Origin: GCA-003244245 sp963823755
Lineage (GTDB): Bacteria > Actinomycetota > Actinomycetes > Mycobacteriales > Pseudonocardiaceae
Reading direction: 5' to 3'
DNA: 64,000 nt
NCBI GenBank assembly: GCA_963823755.1
Contig: CAWGMP010000008.1
Coordinates: forward strand, 248,001-312,000
Part shown: positions 51,778-61,196 of the stretch, in pieces
How positions within the stretch are numbered: the first letter of the stretch is position 1
How the letters are laid out: each line of letters opens with the position of its first letter
Translations under genes and position numbers: made by a program
Notes under the pieces: generated by a model
Seen by the model: the letters and a program-made list of their open reading frames with translations, nothing else
Told to the model about the DNA's origin: nothing
The model's database searches: none

Positions 51778-52017
51778 TCATCCGACGTTCTTTCGGGCCG
51801 TGCGGTCCGATGAACGGTCTAGTGGCGCCGGAGTGGTGAGCGATGCGAGCAGTGCGCGCACCTCGGTCTCGCGGAATCGCCGATGCCCGCCCGGGGTCCT
51901 GATCGAGCCGATCCGCCCAGCGGAGGCCCACCGGGTGACCGTCTTGGGGTCCACTCGGAACAGTGCAGCCACCTCCCCTGGGGTCAGAAGGCGTTCAGTG
52001 GCGTGTGGCTGGGACAT
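51778..52017 (-). CDS. bldC: BldC-family transcriptional regulator
   Basis: A 79-residue MerR-like winged helix: LLTPGEVAALFRVDPKTVTRW and TPGGHRRFRETEVRALL are nearly the BldC consensus. BldC binds direct repeats cooperatively and controls development in Streptomyces. ATG 52017 preferred over an upstream start. Confidence 0.92.
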   Translation of the reverse strand: MSQPHATERLLTPGEVAALFRVDPKTVTRWASAGRIGSIRTPGGHRRFRETEVRALLASLTTPAPLDRSSDRTARKNVG

Positions 52018-52225
52018 CGCGGGCCTCCCCAGACTCGTCGACCTCACAGTCGGGACCTACCGGAGTATCGTGACAGGTTACGCGGCAGGTACTCGAACGG
52101 TTCTGTAGAGGTAAAGCGCCGGTAATGGGATGAACCGTGCCAAATCGGCGCCTCGACCGGCTGGTCGCTGAGTTCCCCGCGGTGCGCGCGGCCGGTGAGT
52201 GGGAGGCGGGTTGCCTGTACCGACC

Positions 52226-52651
52226 TCAGGCCGACAGCAGCCGTTGGAAGAATTCGCGATAGCGCTGGAAGCTCACTCGGAGATCTTCAGTCGATGTCGG
52301 ACCGCTGGCCTGCTCGCCCGAGACGTTCCGGTGGATCTCTTGCAGGGTCCGCTCGACGAGCCGGCTGGCCTCGTGCACCGCACGCTGCGGGTCATCGACG
52401 AAGGTGCCCTGTACTCGTTGCCACTCGTCGCGCAGGCTGACGGGGTCGTTGAGCAGTCCTACTCGCTGGGCGCTGCCGTCAGCGACGGTCTGATCGCTCG
52501 GGCGTGCCTCAGACTCCCCGGTCACGGGGGTTTGGTCTGGTTCGGGGGTTCGGTCGAGTTCAGGGGTCTGCTCGGGTTCAGAGGTGCGCTCGGGTTCAGA
52601 GGTGCGGAGCAATGCGGGAGCCGGATCCGGCTGCTGTTGCGGGGTGTCCAT
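52226..52651 (-). CDS. Hypothetical protein, paralogue of the upstream neighbour
   Basis: 141 residues. The N-terminal half is a degenerate TSEPE/TPEPD acidic repeat; the C-terminal half (LRDEWQRVQGTFVDDPQRAV, then DLRVSFQRYREFFQRLL) matches the pattern of the upstream 177-residue protein. No enzyme motif. Possibly membrane-peripheral, partnered with the neighbour. Confidence 0.75.
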   Translation of the reverse strand: MDTPQQQPDPAPALLRTSEPERTSEPEQTPELDRTPEPDQTPVTGESEARPSDQTVADGSAQRVGLLNDPVSLRDEWQRVQGTFVDDPQRAVHEASRLVERTLQEIHRNVSGEQASGPTSTEDLRVSFQRYREFFQRLLSA

Positions 52652-52711
52652 CTCTGCCTCCGTAGATGGTGTGTTGACGCTGTCTTCGACCGGTGGCCTG
52701 CCGGGCGTTGG

Positions 52712-53245
52712 TCATTCGCTGACGAGCTCCTCGAACAGTGCGCGGTAGTGCACGAAGGCCTGCCGCAGTCCCTCGGTGTCCACAGCACCCGGGTGCCCGC
52801 GATGGTCCTGTCGGGCGGCATGCGCAGCGCGGTAATTCTTGACGATCTGCGGATGGTCGGCGGCGACGAGCTCAGCCCGTTCTCCGAAGTCGTCCACCGG
52901 GTAGCCGCGGTCTCGCATCACGTCTGTGACCAGCCGATCGGCCTCGTCCAAGGCGTGTCCGGGCTTGTCGACGAACTCGGTCTGCACGGCTTTCCAGCGC
53001 TGCGTGTAGCGATCACGGGCGGCGGGCTCCAGGCGGCGGATATCGAGCTGATCGCGCCGATCAGCGACGTCGCGCAGGTGACGTGCCGCGTCGCGCTCAT
53101 TGCCGCGAGCGGCCACCTCGCGGTCGTACTCGGGCCCGAATCGTTGCTGCAGGCTCACCCGGTTCCGCCGGCGCATGGCCATTACCAGCAGCACGATGAT
53201 CGTCAATACGACGATCGCCAAGACGATCCACTCCACCGTATTCAT
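52712..53245 (-). CDS. Single-pass membrane hypothetical protein
   Basis: 177 residues: membrane helix at 5-24 (EWIVLAIVVLTIIVLLVMAM), then basic and helical sequence with RWKAVQTEFVDKPGHALDEA and a C-terminal LRQAFVHYRALFEELV. The pattern is widespread in actinobacteria, usually beside its shorter paralogue as here. GGAGTG site before ATG 53245. Role unknown. Confidence 0.78.
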   Translation of the reverse strand: MNTVEWIVLAIVVLTIIVLLVMAMRRRNRVSLQQRFGPEYDREVAARGNERDAARHLRDVADRRDQLDIRRLEPAARDRYTQRWKAVQTEFVDKPGHALDEADRLVTDVMRDRGYPVDDFGERAELVAADHPQIVKNYRAAHAARQDHRGHPGAVDTEGLRQAFVHYRALFEELVSE

Positions 53246-53404
53246 GACACTCCTCCACTATGGGTCGCTGGTCAGGGACTACCCGATGACCGGGAGGGAT
53301 ACACCTGCCGCACCTGTTCAGGCCCACTCACCGGCTGCCCCGGACGTCAGGACACCTCTGTCGAGGAACCCGGACCAGCACCAGTGGGGTTATGCTCGAC
53401 GGTC

Positions 53405-53695
53405 GTGGTGGCCCCGCAGATTCCCCCGACCGGCCCTACGCTCGCCCGTGATGTAGCGCTCTACAGCGCGGCCCGGCTGACTCTGGTAGCCGTGACGGCG
53501 TTGCTGCTGGTCCTCGCGGGTGTGCCGTTGGTGGTCTCGTTGCTGCTCGCGGTGGTGGTGGCGCTACCGCTGTCGATGGTGCTGCTGGGTCCGCTGCGGG
53601 CCCGGGTCGACGCCGGCCTAACAGTGGTGTCAGCGCGCCGCCGAGACGAGCGGGACCGGCTACGTCGGCAGCTCCGTGATGGGGACAGCCAGTAA
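53405..53695 (+). CDS. DUF4229 domain membrane protein
   Basis: A 96-residue protein with two membrane helices (LTLVAVTALLLVLAGVPLVV and LLLAVVVALPLSMVLLGPL) and a charged C-terminus (RRRDERDRLRRQL). DUF4229 proteins commonly neighbour menA. GTG 53405; the open frame extends far upstream but that part is antisense to other genes. Confidence 0.82.
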   Translation: MVAPQIPPTGPTLARDVALYSAARLTLVAVTALLLVLAGVPLVVSLLLAVVVALPLSMVLLGPLRARVDAGLTVVSARRRDERDRLRRQLRDGDSQ

Positions 53696-53704
53696 CCCGA
53701 TCGC

Positions 53705-54574
53705 TTACCAGGCCAGTGCCGCGGCGGTGGCAATCGCCCACACCAGCAGCGCCAGCCCGGTGTCCCGAAGCACCGGGATCAGCTCCGGCCCGTTTGCCCC
53801 ACCCCGTACCCGGCGCAGTGCGGGCACCGCAAGAAGCAGGGCGAGCAGGCCGGCCAGTGTGGTCCACCGGGTGGTCGCCAAGCCGAAGGTCACCGCGAAC
53901 GGGACGGTCACCAGCGCGGTGTACAGCGTGCGGGTGCGGTGGTCGCCGAGGCGCACCGCCAGAGTGCGCTTGGCTGCCACCAAGTCGGTGGGGATGTCTC
54001 GCAGGTTATTGGCCACCAGCACCGCGGCCGACATAGCTCCTACCGCAACCGCCGAGAAGCCACCGGTCGGAGTAATCCGCCCACTGACGACGTACTGGGT
54101 GCCGAGCACCGCGACCAGCCCGAAGAAGACGAACACGGCCGGCTCGCCGAGCCCGGCATAGCCATAGGGGCGCGCCCCGCCCGTGTAGTACCACGCCCCG
54201 GCGATGCACGCTGCACCCAGCGCCAGCAACCACCACTGCCCGGTCAGCGCGATCAGCATGAGTCCGGCCACCGCGGCGACCGTGAAGCCGGCCAGCGCGG
54301 CGATGCACACCGCGGCAGGTGCCGCAGCGCCGGATCCGACCAGCCGCATCGGACCCACCCGGACGGCGTCGGCGCCACGGATACCGTCGGAGTAGTCGTT
54401 GGCGTAGTTGACCCCGACCTGCAGCGCCACTGCGACGACCAGGGCGAGCAGCGCCCGCACCCAGTGTGACGTGCCCAGTGCGGCCGCCGCGCCCCAGCCG
54501 GCGACCACTGGTGCGATCGAGTTGGGCAGGGTACGCGGCCGCGCCCCCTCCACCCACTGCGCCACGCTCGCCAC
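53705..54574 (-). CDS. menA: 1,4-dihydroxy-2-naphthoate polyprenyltransferase
   Basis: A 289-residue UbiA-superfamily prenyltransferase with about nine helices. The first Asp-rich motif is NYANDYSDGIRGAD and the second VANNLRDIPTDLVAAKRTLAVRLGD. It attaches the isoprenoid tail in menaquinone synthesis at the membrane. Confidence 0.94.
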   Translation of the reverse strand: MASVAQWVEGARPRTLPNSIAPVVAGWGAAAALGTSHWVRALLALVVAVALQVGVNYANDYSDGIRGADAVRVGPMRLVGSGAAAPAAVCIAALAGFTVAAVAGLMLIALTGQWWLLALGAACIAGAWYYTGGARPYGYAGLGEPAVFVFFGLVAVLGTQYVVSGRITPTGGFSAVAVGAMSAAVLVANNLRDIPTDLVAAKRTLAVRLGDHRTRTLYTALVTVPFAVTFGLATTRWTTLAGLLALLLAVPALRRVRGGANGPELIPVLRDTGLALLVWAIATAAALAW

Positions 54575-54583
54575 CAGCCGATC

Positions 54584-55828
54584 TTACGGGCTTGCGCAGT
54601 GCTGGCCGGACCCGTGGATCAGGACGTAGGCGGCCGGTACGAACTGTTTCGGGCCGATCCGCAGCCATCGGTTGACAGGTCCCGTGCTTCCGGTGATGAC
54701 CTGGCCGGTGACGGTGCATTCGACGTGCAGCGTGGCGCGCTGCGCGGCCAGACCTACTGCCGGATACTGCTCACCGGGGCCGCTGTGAACAGGCAGAACC
54801 GGGATCTGCACGATGGCCTGCGAGCCGCTGTCGGTCCACAGGTAGGTGACGGTGACCCAGCTGTTGTCGTGCAGCCCCAGGCCGTCCCAGAACGTGCCGT
54901 CTGCCAGGTCGATCCCAGCCGGGTTGCGCACCTCCCTGCCGAACTGGTCCGTGCCGTCGTGGTATCCGTCGTTATAGGCTGCCTGCGCCTGGGGCCGGCC
55001 CTGCGGCAGGCCGGGCCAGGACTGGCGGACGTCGGCGGGACTCCAGTAGTCGTCTGCGGTATTCCATGGACCGACGTCCCAGACCGGTGCCCATTCGCAC
55101 CTGCCGTTGCCTGCGCAGATCTTCACCGTGTAATCGCCCGAGCCGCGGGGGGACAGCCCCCTGCGGGAGGGGAGCGCGACGAAGTGGTCCCGCTGGTGGA
55201 TCACGTGACCGTTGGCTGTGGTGGCCCCGACCAGCCCCTCGCGGGTGGCGAACACCCGGTAGCTGCGGGGTGTTCGCGGGCGAGCGGCGAGCAGCTGGAC
55301 ACCGGGCTGCGCGGTCAGCCGTACCGATCGCACCACAGGGCTTGCGCCGCCCTTGCCGGCGCGCAGCACGACCCTGGCCTGCACGCCCGTCACCGCGGCG
55401 TTCATCATCGCGGGCCTCCCCGGGCCGGTGGCCACCCACTCGGTCCACGACCCGTCGCCACGAGTGCCGCGGACGTCGACGGTGACCGTCGAGCCGGCCG
55501 GCTGATCGGCGCCGAGTTCCGTCGCCACCTGGCTGCTGAGCTCGGACAGCGGGTGCACCGCGGTGAGCAGCATCCCTTGCGGTGGGCCGGACCTGACGCT
55601 CGCCGGCCCGGCAGCGCTGGAGCCCAGCCGCAGCCCGTCGGCGTCGAAACGTACGTTGGTGTCGTCCCAGTCGGGAGTCAGGCGGGCAAACCAGGTAGTG
55701 GCTCGGTTGGGGCTGCCGCCCTGCGCAAGGGCCGGGAGGTTTGCTCCGGCGAGCAGCGCGACGACGGCCAGGGCGGTGATCCGAGCTGTGTTGCGGACGC
55801 GGCGATAGCGACGAGCCGGCGTCGTCAC
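54584..55828 (-). CDS. Secreted protein with C-terminal SH3-like region
   Basis: 414 residues from GTG 55828 (CAGGAG site). Signal peptide ALAVVALLAGANLPALAQGG; the middle has beta-rich sequence and the conserved block WDVGPWNTADDYWSPADVRQ, then QAAYNDGYHDGTDQFGREV, GIDLADGTFWDGLGL and VTVTYLW. A bacterial SH3-like end follows (VHSGPGEQYPAVGLA, WLRIGPKQFVPAAYV). Actinobacterial exported family of unknown role, perhaps cell-wall binding. Lies between menA and menE. Confidence 0.82.
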   Translation of the reverse strand: MTTPARRYRRVRNTARITALAVVALLAGANLPALAQGGSPNRATTWFARLTPDWDDTNVRFDADGLRLGSSAAGPASVRSGPPQGMLLTAVHPLSELSSQVATELGADQPAGSTVTVDVRGTRGDGSWTEWVATGPGRPAMMNAAVTGVQARVVLRAGKGGASPVVRSVRLTAQPGVQLLAARPRTPRSYRVFATREGLVGATTANGHVIHQRDHFVALPSRRGLSPRGSGDYTVKICAGNGRCEWAPVWDVGPWNTADDYWSPADVRQSWPGLPQGRPQAQAAYNDGYHDGTDQFGREVRNPAGIDLADGTFWDGLGLHDNSWVTVTYLWTDSGSQAIVQIPVLPVHSGPGEQYPAVGLAAQRATLHVECTVTGQVITGSTGPVNRWLRIGPKQFVPAAYVLIHGSGQHCASP

Positions 55829-55970
55829 GGGATGCTCCTGACTGTCATACGCAAGTGTTACCGCTGTGACCGATGTGATGTGTGAGCTGGTTGGTATCCA
55901 CAGAACCCCGTGATGGGTGTTGCCGTCCATACCCAGAGTGGGTGAACGTGCACGTAACGTGTCAGTGTGG

Positions 55971-57095
55971 TCAGTGGTCTCGGGCGGCGAGCAAGGTTCG
56001 GACTGCCCTGCGGTCGGGCTTGCCGATGCCGCGCAGCGGTAGCGCGTCGACCAGGATGATCTCTTTGGGTACCTGCGCCCCGGTCAGCAGGCGGCGTGCG
56101 GCCACCTGCAGCACGCCGGGGTCCGGGGGTCGCCCAGGATCGGCCGGTGTCACCACGGCTGCGACCCGTTCGCCCCACTCCGCGTCAGGTACGCCCACCA
56201 CACAGGCTGCGGCGACCCCGGGCAGGCCGGTGAGTACGGCCTCCACCTCCACTGGGACCACGTTGAGCCCACCGGTGACGATCACGTCGTCAGCCCGGCC
56301 GAGCACCCGCAGCCGGCCCTGCGGCTCCAGCCGTCCGAGATCACAGGTCCGAAACCAGCCGCCGCGGAACGCCACCGCGGTCTCCTCAGGAGCATCGAGG
56401 TAGCCGGTGGCCAGCATCGGCCCCGCCAGTTCGACGCGCCCATCGTGATCCACTCGGACCTGTACCCCGTCCAGCGGCCACCCGTCGTAGACGCAGCCAC
56501 CTGCCGTCTCGGTCATGCCGTAGGTGGTCAGCACGCGTACTCCCGCCGTCCGGGCGCGGTGCAGTAGCTCGTCCGGTGCGGCGGCACCGCCCAGCAGCAC
56601 CGCGTCGAATCCGGCCAGCAGCTCGGGATCGAGGCTCAGCAGCCGGGCCAGCTGGGTGGGCACCAACGCCGTGTAGCATCGTCGGGCCTCGTTGACGAGT
56701 CGCTGTGCGGCGGCGCCGAACCTGGCCGGATCGAACCCACCACGCAGGTCGACCACCGCAGGTCGGCGGCCCGCAAGAGCTGTCCGAACCAGCACCTGCA
56801 ACCCGGCGACGTGCTGAGCCGGCAGCGCCAGCAGCCACTGGCCGGGACCGCCGAGCCGCGCATGGGTGGCCGCCGCGGAGGCGCCCAGCGCGGCGGCGCC
56901 GAGTTGCACCCACTTGGACTGCCCGGTGGAACCCGAGGTGGCGAGTACAACCTGGCCGGGACCGGGATCCCGGGGCGGGATCTCCTGCCCCGACCCCAGC
57001 GGGGCCACCGCCTCGCCTCCGGTCAGCGCGGCGCGCAGCGCCGTGTCCAACTCCCGGACCACCTCCGGAGATCCATCACAGTGGATCACCCGCAT
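55971..57095 (-). CDS. menE: o-Succinylbenzoate-CoA ligase
   Basis: A 374-residue ANL-superfamily adenylating enzyme, short as usual for actinobacterial MenE. P-loop ATSGSTGQSKWVQL, LTTYGMTETAGGCVYDGWPL, FRTCDLGRLEPQGRLRVLGRADD and the C-terminal catalytic Lys in LRGIGKPDRRAVR. It activates o-succinylbenzoate in menaquinone synthesis. ATG 57095 selected by family length. Confidence 0.92.
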   Translation of the reverse strand: MRVIHCDGSPEVVRELDTALRAALTGGEAVAPLGSGQEIPPRDPGPGQVVLATSGSTGQSKWVQLGAAALGASAAATHARLGGPGQWLLALPAQHVAGLQVLVRTALAGRRPAVVDLRGGFDPARFGAAAQRLVNEARRCYTALVPTQLARLLSLDPELLAGFDAVLLGGAAAPDELLHRARTAGVRVLTTYGMTETAGGCVYDGWPLDGVQVRVDHDGRVELAGPMLATGYLDAPEETAVAFRGGWFRTCDLGRLEPQGRLRVLGRADDVIVTGGLNVVPVEVEAVLTGLPGVAAACVVGVPDAEWGERVAAVVTPADPGRPPDPGVLQVAARRLLTGAQVPKEIILVDALPLRGIGKPDRRAVRTLLAARDH

Positions 57096-57283
57096 CGCAG
57101 GCCCGTTCTCGAGGTACCGACCGTTCCCCGGGTCCGGACCGCTCCCTGGTTCGGGAGGCCTAGCGCGAATGGGTCCGCTGCCCTCCCCCGATCGTGCTCG
57201 ACTGATCCGGCACCTTGATAGATCACCCGGGTTCACTGTATCGGCGAGCTCGCGCCGGGCATCGGCGGCGCCACCGCCCATCT

Positions 57284-57616
57284 TCAGCTGTGTTTACCTA
57301 CCGTGAGTAGTACGGCTGAGTCTTCGAGCGCGTCGAGGGTGTGCCGGGCGGTGGGCACGATGAGGAGATCGCCTGGGGAGCCTTCCCAGCTGACGTCCCC
57401 GGCGCGCAGGCGCACCCGCCCGTGCAGCACGTGCACGGTAGCCTCGCCAGGGTTGTCGTGCTCATCCAGCTTGTGGCCTGCTGCCAGCGCGATCAGGGTT
57501 TGATGCAGCACGTGTCCATGGCCGCCGTAGACGGTCTTGGCACTGCGCCCGCTGGATGCCTGCCGCGCGATCTCCAGCTGTTCACGGGCGAGGGTGGTCA
57601 GCGATGACTTCTCCAT
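57284..57616 (-). CDS. Cupin domain protein
   Basis: A 110-residue single cupin: HDNPGEATVHVLHGRVRL and GDLLIVPTARHTLDALED give the two cupin motifs. Metal-binding His/Glu are partly kept (HKLDEHDNPGE). GGAAGG site before ATG 57616. It lies 19 bp after ackA, probably in its operon. Role unknown. Confidence 0.85.
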   Translation of the reverse strand: MEKSSLTTLAREQLEIARQASSGRSAKTVYGGHGHVLHQTLIALAAGHKLDEHDNPGEATVHVLHGRVRLRAGDVSWEGSPGDLLIVPTARHTLDALEDSAVLLTVGKHS

Positions 57617-57635
57617 GGATGCACCTTCCGGAAGG

Positions 57636-58742
57636 TCAACGTGGCTCTCGGCAGCCGAGCAGCCGGCGTGCCTCGCGAGCGATCTGCAGGTCTTCTCGAG
57701 CGGTGATCACCACGGTCTGCACGGTTGCTGCGGTAGCGGTGATGACGCCGTCGTCGTGGACGGTGTCGTTGCGGTGGGTGTCGATGGCGACACCGAGGAA
57801 GCCCAGCCGCTCGACCGCTCGCCGTCGCACCGTGGCTGAGTGCTCGCCCACGCCGCCGGTGAACACGAGCACATCCACGCCTCCGGTGGCCGCGCTCATC
57901 GCGCCGATGCCGCCCACCAGCCGGTGGGTATAGACGTCGAGGGCGAGCACCGCGGCCGGATCACCGCGATCCGCGGCAGCCTCGACGTCACGCATGTCGC
58001 CGGTGCCGGCCAGCGCGGTCAGTCCGGAACGCTGCTCCAATGCGGTAGCGACCTCGTGCGGTGCGAGGTGCTCGTGTTCTTCGAGCCAGAGCACCAGTCC
58101 GGGATCGACGGTGCCGCAGCGGGTCGCCATGACCAGGCCCTCCATCGGGGTGAAGCCCATGGTGGTGTCGACGCTGTGACCATCGACCACGGCCGCGAGT
58201 GAGGCACCCGCGCCCAGGTGACAGGTGACGATCCGCAGACCCCGCAGCGGCCGGGCGAGCAGTTCTGCGGCGCGCTGCGAACAGTAGGCGTGGGACAACC
58301 CGTGGAACCCGTATCGGCGAATCGCGTAGCGGTGCCGCCATTCCAGCGGCACCGCATAGGTCGCGGCTGCGGCCGGGATGGTGGTGTGGAAGGCGGTGTC
58401 GAAGCTGGCGACCGCGATGACGTCGGGCAGCTGCGTGGTGACGGTGTCCACCGCCGCGAGGGACTTGGGTTGGTGTAGCGGGGCGAGGTCGGTCAGGTCC
58501 TGCAACTGCGCCCGCACGGCATCGTTGATCCGGACCGGGCCGGTGAACCTCGTCCCCCCGTGCACGATGCGGTGACCGACCACATCGGGCTCACCCCAGC
58601 TTTGCAGGACGTCAGCGAGGCGGGAGACGTCGAACCCGTCCGGGCCGGCGGGAAGGTCCGCGCTGTGCTCGATGGCGTCGTGCTCGTCGAGCAGTCGCAG
58701 TTTCAGGTTGGAGGATCCAGCATTGACCACCAGTACTCGCAC
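57636..58742 (-). CDS. ackA: Acetate kinase
   Basis: A 368-residue ASKHA kinase. VVNAGSSNLKLRLL, VGHRIVHGGTRF, FDTAFHTTIP, YGFHGLSHAY, CHLGAGASLAAV and VFTGGVGEHSATVR are all present. It converts acetyl-phosphate and ADP to acetate and ATP. Starts 3 bp after the phosphoketolase stop, giving a two-gene pathway. Confidence 0.95.
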   Translation of the reverse strand: MRVLVVNAGSSNLKLRLLDEHDAIEHSADLPAGPDGFDVSRLADVLQSWGEPDVVGHRIVHGGTRFTGPVRINDAVRAQLQDLTDLAPLHQPKSLAAVDTVTTQLPDVIAVASFDTAFHTTIPAAAATYAVPLEWRHRYAIRRYGFHGLSHAYCSQRAAELLARPLRGLRIVTCHLGAGASLAAVVDGHSVDTTMGFTPMEGLVMATRCGTVDPGLVLWLEEHEHLAPHEVATALEQRSGLTALAGTGDMRDVEAAADRGDPAAVLALDVYTHRLVGGIGAMSAATGGVDVLVFTGGVGEHSATVRRRAVERLGFLGVAIDTHRNDTVHDDGVITATAATVQTVVITAREDLQIAREARRLLGCREPR

Positions 58743-58745
58743 TGA

Positions 58746-61196
58746 TCAGTCCCGCTCTGCTGATCCGAGGGCTGATTCCTGATGGGCTGATTCCTGATGG
58801 GCTGATTCCTGATGGGGCCAGGTCCAGTCGGTGATCGCCGGGTCGTCCTCGCCGTGTTCGCGGGTGTAGGCGCGGGCGGCGAGGCGGGCGTCGGCCATCT
58901 GCTGGCGAAGAACCGCGGCGTGGCTACCTAGCGACGGGACGCGGTCGATGACGTCCATGACGAGGTGGAAGCGGTCGAGGTCGTTGAGCATCACCATGTC
59001 GAACGGGGTGGTCGTGGTGCCCTCCTCCTTGTACCCGCGCACGTGCAGGTTCGGGTGGTTGGTGCGTCGATAGGTGAGCCGGTGAATCAGCCACGGGTAG
59101 CCGTGGTAGGCGAAGATCACCGGCTTGTCGGTGGTGAACAGCGCGTCGAAGTCGCGGTCGGACAGCCCGTGTGGGTGTTCGATGGTCGGCTGCAACCGCA
59201 TGAGGTCCACGACGTTGATGACCCGGACCTTCAGCTCAGGCAGGTGGGTGCGCAGCAGGTCCGCGGCGGCCAGGGTCTCCAGGGTGGGGATGTCTCCGGC
59301 GCAGGCGAGGACCACGTCGGGTTCGCCGTCGGTGTTGCCGGCCCACGGCCAGATCCCCAGCCCGCGGGTGCAGTGCGCGATCGCCTGCGCCATGCTCAGG
59401 TAGGTCAACGCGGGTTGTTTGCCGGCGACGATGACGTTGACGTAGTGCCGGCTGCGCAGGCAGTGATCGGCCACCGAGAGCAGGGTGTTGGTGTCTGGTG
59501 GCAGGTACACGCGGACGACCTCGGCCTTCTTGTTGACCACATGGTCGATGAACCCCGGGTCCTGGTGGGACAAGCCGTTGTGGTCCTGGCGCCAGACGTG
59601 CGAGGACAGTAGATAGTTCAGCGATGCGATCGGTGCCCGCCACGGGATGTGGTTGGTGGTCTTGAGCCATTTGGCGTGCTGGTTGAACATCGAGTCGACG
59701 ATGTGGATGAACGCCTCGTAACAGTTGAACAGTCCGTGCCGTCCGGTGAGCAGGTAGCCCTCCAGCCACCCCTGACACAGGTGCTCAGACAGCACCTCCA
59801 TCACCCGACCGTCTGGGGACAGATGATCGTCGCCGGGCACCGTGGTCGCATCCCAGGCCCGATCGGTCGTCTCGAACACAGCGGAGAGCCGGTTGGACGC
59901 TGTCTCGTCCGGGCCCATGATGCGGAACCGGTCGGGGTTGGCGGCGATGATGTCACCGAGAAAGCCCCCCAGCACTCCGGTTGCCGAGCTGAACTCGACG
60001 GCGGGATGCTCCACCGGCACGGCGTAGTCGCGGAAGTCCGGCATGGCCAGGTTGCGCAGCAGCCGCCCGCCGTTGGCGTGCGGGTTGGCGCTCATCCGCT
60101 GCGGCCCCTGCGGCGCGAGCGCCTGCAGCTGCGGGACCAGTTGCCCGGTGCCGTCGAACAGCTCTTCGGGCCGGTAGCTGCGCAGCCACTGCTCGAGGAG
60201 TTCGCGGTGCTTGGCGTTGCTGCGGGTTTCGGCCAGCGGGACCTGGTGGGCGCGGAAGGTGCCCTCGACCGCGACGCCGTCGACCTCCTTCGGCCCGGTC
60301 CAGCCTTTCGGGGTGCGCAGTACGATCATCGGCCACGCCGGGCGGGTCGCCGACGTGCCTGCGTGCCGGGCCGCGTCGCGGGAGTCGTGCTGGATGGTCG
60401 CGATGTCATCCAGCACCTCATCGAGCGTAGCCGCGAGCTGCCCATGGACCGCTACGGGATCGTCGCCGCCGACGAAGTACGGGTGGTAGCCGTAGCCGCG
60501 CATCAGCGCCGCGAGCTCGTCGGAGGGGATGCGGGCTAGCACAGTCGGGTTAGCGATCTTGTAACCGTTGAGGTGCAACACCGGCAGCACCGCACCGTCG
60601 GTCACCGGGTTGAGGAACTTATTCGAATGCCAACTGGCCGCCAGTGGACCGGTCTCAGCTTCCCCGTCACCCACCACGCACAACACCAGCAGATCCGGAT
60701 TGTCAAATGCTGCCCCATAGGCATGCGCCAGCGCGTAACCGAGTTCACCACCCTCATGAATGGATCCAGGCGTCTCGGGAGCGACGTGGCTGGGGATGCC
60801 ACCGGGAAAGGAGAACTGCCGGAACAGAGCCCGTAGCCCGTCCTCGTCTCGGCCGATCGAGGAGTAGACCTCACTATAGGTGCCTTCCAGGTACGCGTTA
60901 GCCACCAGCCCCGGGCCGCCATGACCCGGGCCGGTCACGTAGAGCGCGTTGAGGTCACGTTGTTTGATGACCCTGTTCATGTGCGCATAAAGCAGGTTCA
61001 GTCCGGGCGTCGTTCCCCAATGCCCCAACAGGCGCGGCTTGACGTGTTCGGCCTGCAGCGGTTCGCGCAGCAACGGATTGTCCAGCAGATAGATCTGTCC
61101 GACCGACACGTAATTAGCCGCTCGCCAGTACCCATCGATCAACTCCAGGTCCTGGCGACTGCAGACCCCGGCCGGCGTCGAGTCGATGCGTTGCAC
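58746..61196 (-). CDS. xfp: Xylulose-5-phosphate/fructose-6-phosphate phosphoketolase
   Basis: An 816-residue ThDP enzyme that splits sugar phosphates with phosphate to give acetyl-phosphate. Features: YWRAANYVSVGQIYLLDNPLL, GHWGTTPGLN, TGPGHGGPGLVA, ThDP site VVGDGEAETGPLA with HLNGYKIANPT, and QDHNGLSHQDPGFIDH. GTG 61196 has a GAGGAG site. The C-terminus has three HQESA repeats. Confidence 0.95.
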   Translation of the reverse strand: MQRIDSTPAGVCSRQDLELIDGYWRAANYVSVGQIYLLDNPLLREPLQAEHVKPRLLGHWGTTPGLNLLYAHMNRVIKQRDLNALYVTGPGHGGPGLVANAYLEGTYSEVYSSIGRDEDGLRALFRQFSFPGGIPSHVAPETPGSIHEGGELGYALAHAYGAAFDNPDLLVLCVVGDGEAETGPLAASWHSNKFLNPVTDGAVLPVLHLNGYKIANPTVLARIPSDELAALMRGYGYHPYFVGGDDPVAVHGQLAATLDEVLDDIATIQHDSRDAARHAGTSATRPAWPMIVLRTPKGWTGPKEVDGVAVEGTFRAHQVPLAETRSNAKHRELLEQWLRSYRPEELFDGTGQLVPQLQALAPQGPQRMSANPHANGGRLLRNLAMPDFRDYAVPVEHPAVEFSSATGVLGGFLGDIIAANPDRFRIMGPDETASNRLSAVFETTDRAWDATTVPGDDHLSPDGRVMEVLSEHLCQGWLEGYLLTGRHGLFNCYEAFIHIVDSMFNQHAKWLKTTNHIPWRAPIASLNYLLSSHVWRQDHNGLSHQDPGFIDHVVNKKAEVVRVYLPPDTNTLLSVADHCLRSRHYVNVIVAGKQPALTYLSMAQAIAHCTRGLGIWPWAGNTDGEPDVVLACAGDIPTLETLAAADLLRTHLPELKVRVINVVDLMRLQPTIEHPHGLSDRDFDALFTTDKPVIFAYHGYPWLIHRLTYRRTNHPNLHVRGYKEEGTTTTPFDMVMLNDLDRFHLVMDVIDRVPSLGSHAAVLRQQMADARLAARAYTREHGEDDPAITDWTWPHQESAHQESAHQESALGSAERD
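58771..58815. repeat. 15-bp tandem repeat at the phosphoketolase C-terminus
   Basis: GCTGATTCCTGATGG three times in a row (58771, 58786, 58801), in frame, encoding repeated HQESA on the minus strand just before the end of the protein. Confidence 0.85.

Noticed and set aside
52199..53404. Upstream 400 codons of the open frame leading into the DUF4229 gene
   Set aside because: Antisense to two supported minus-strand genes; the real product begins at GTG 53405.
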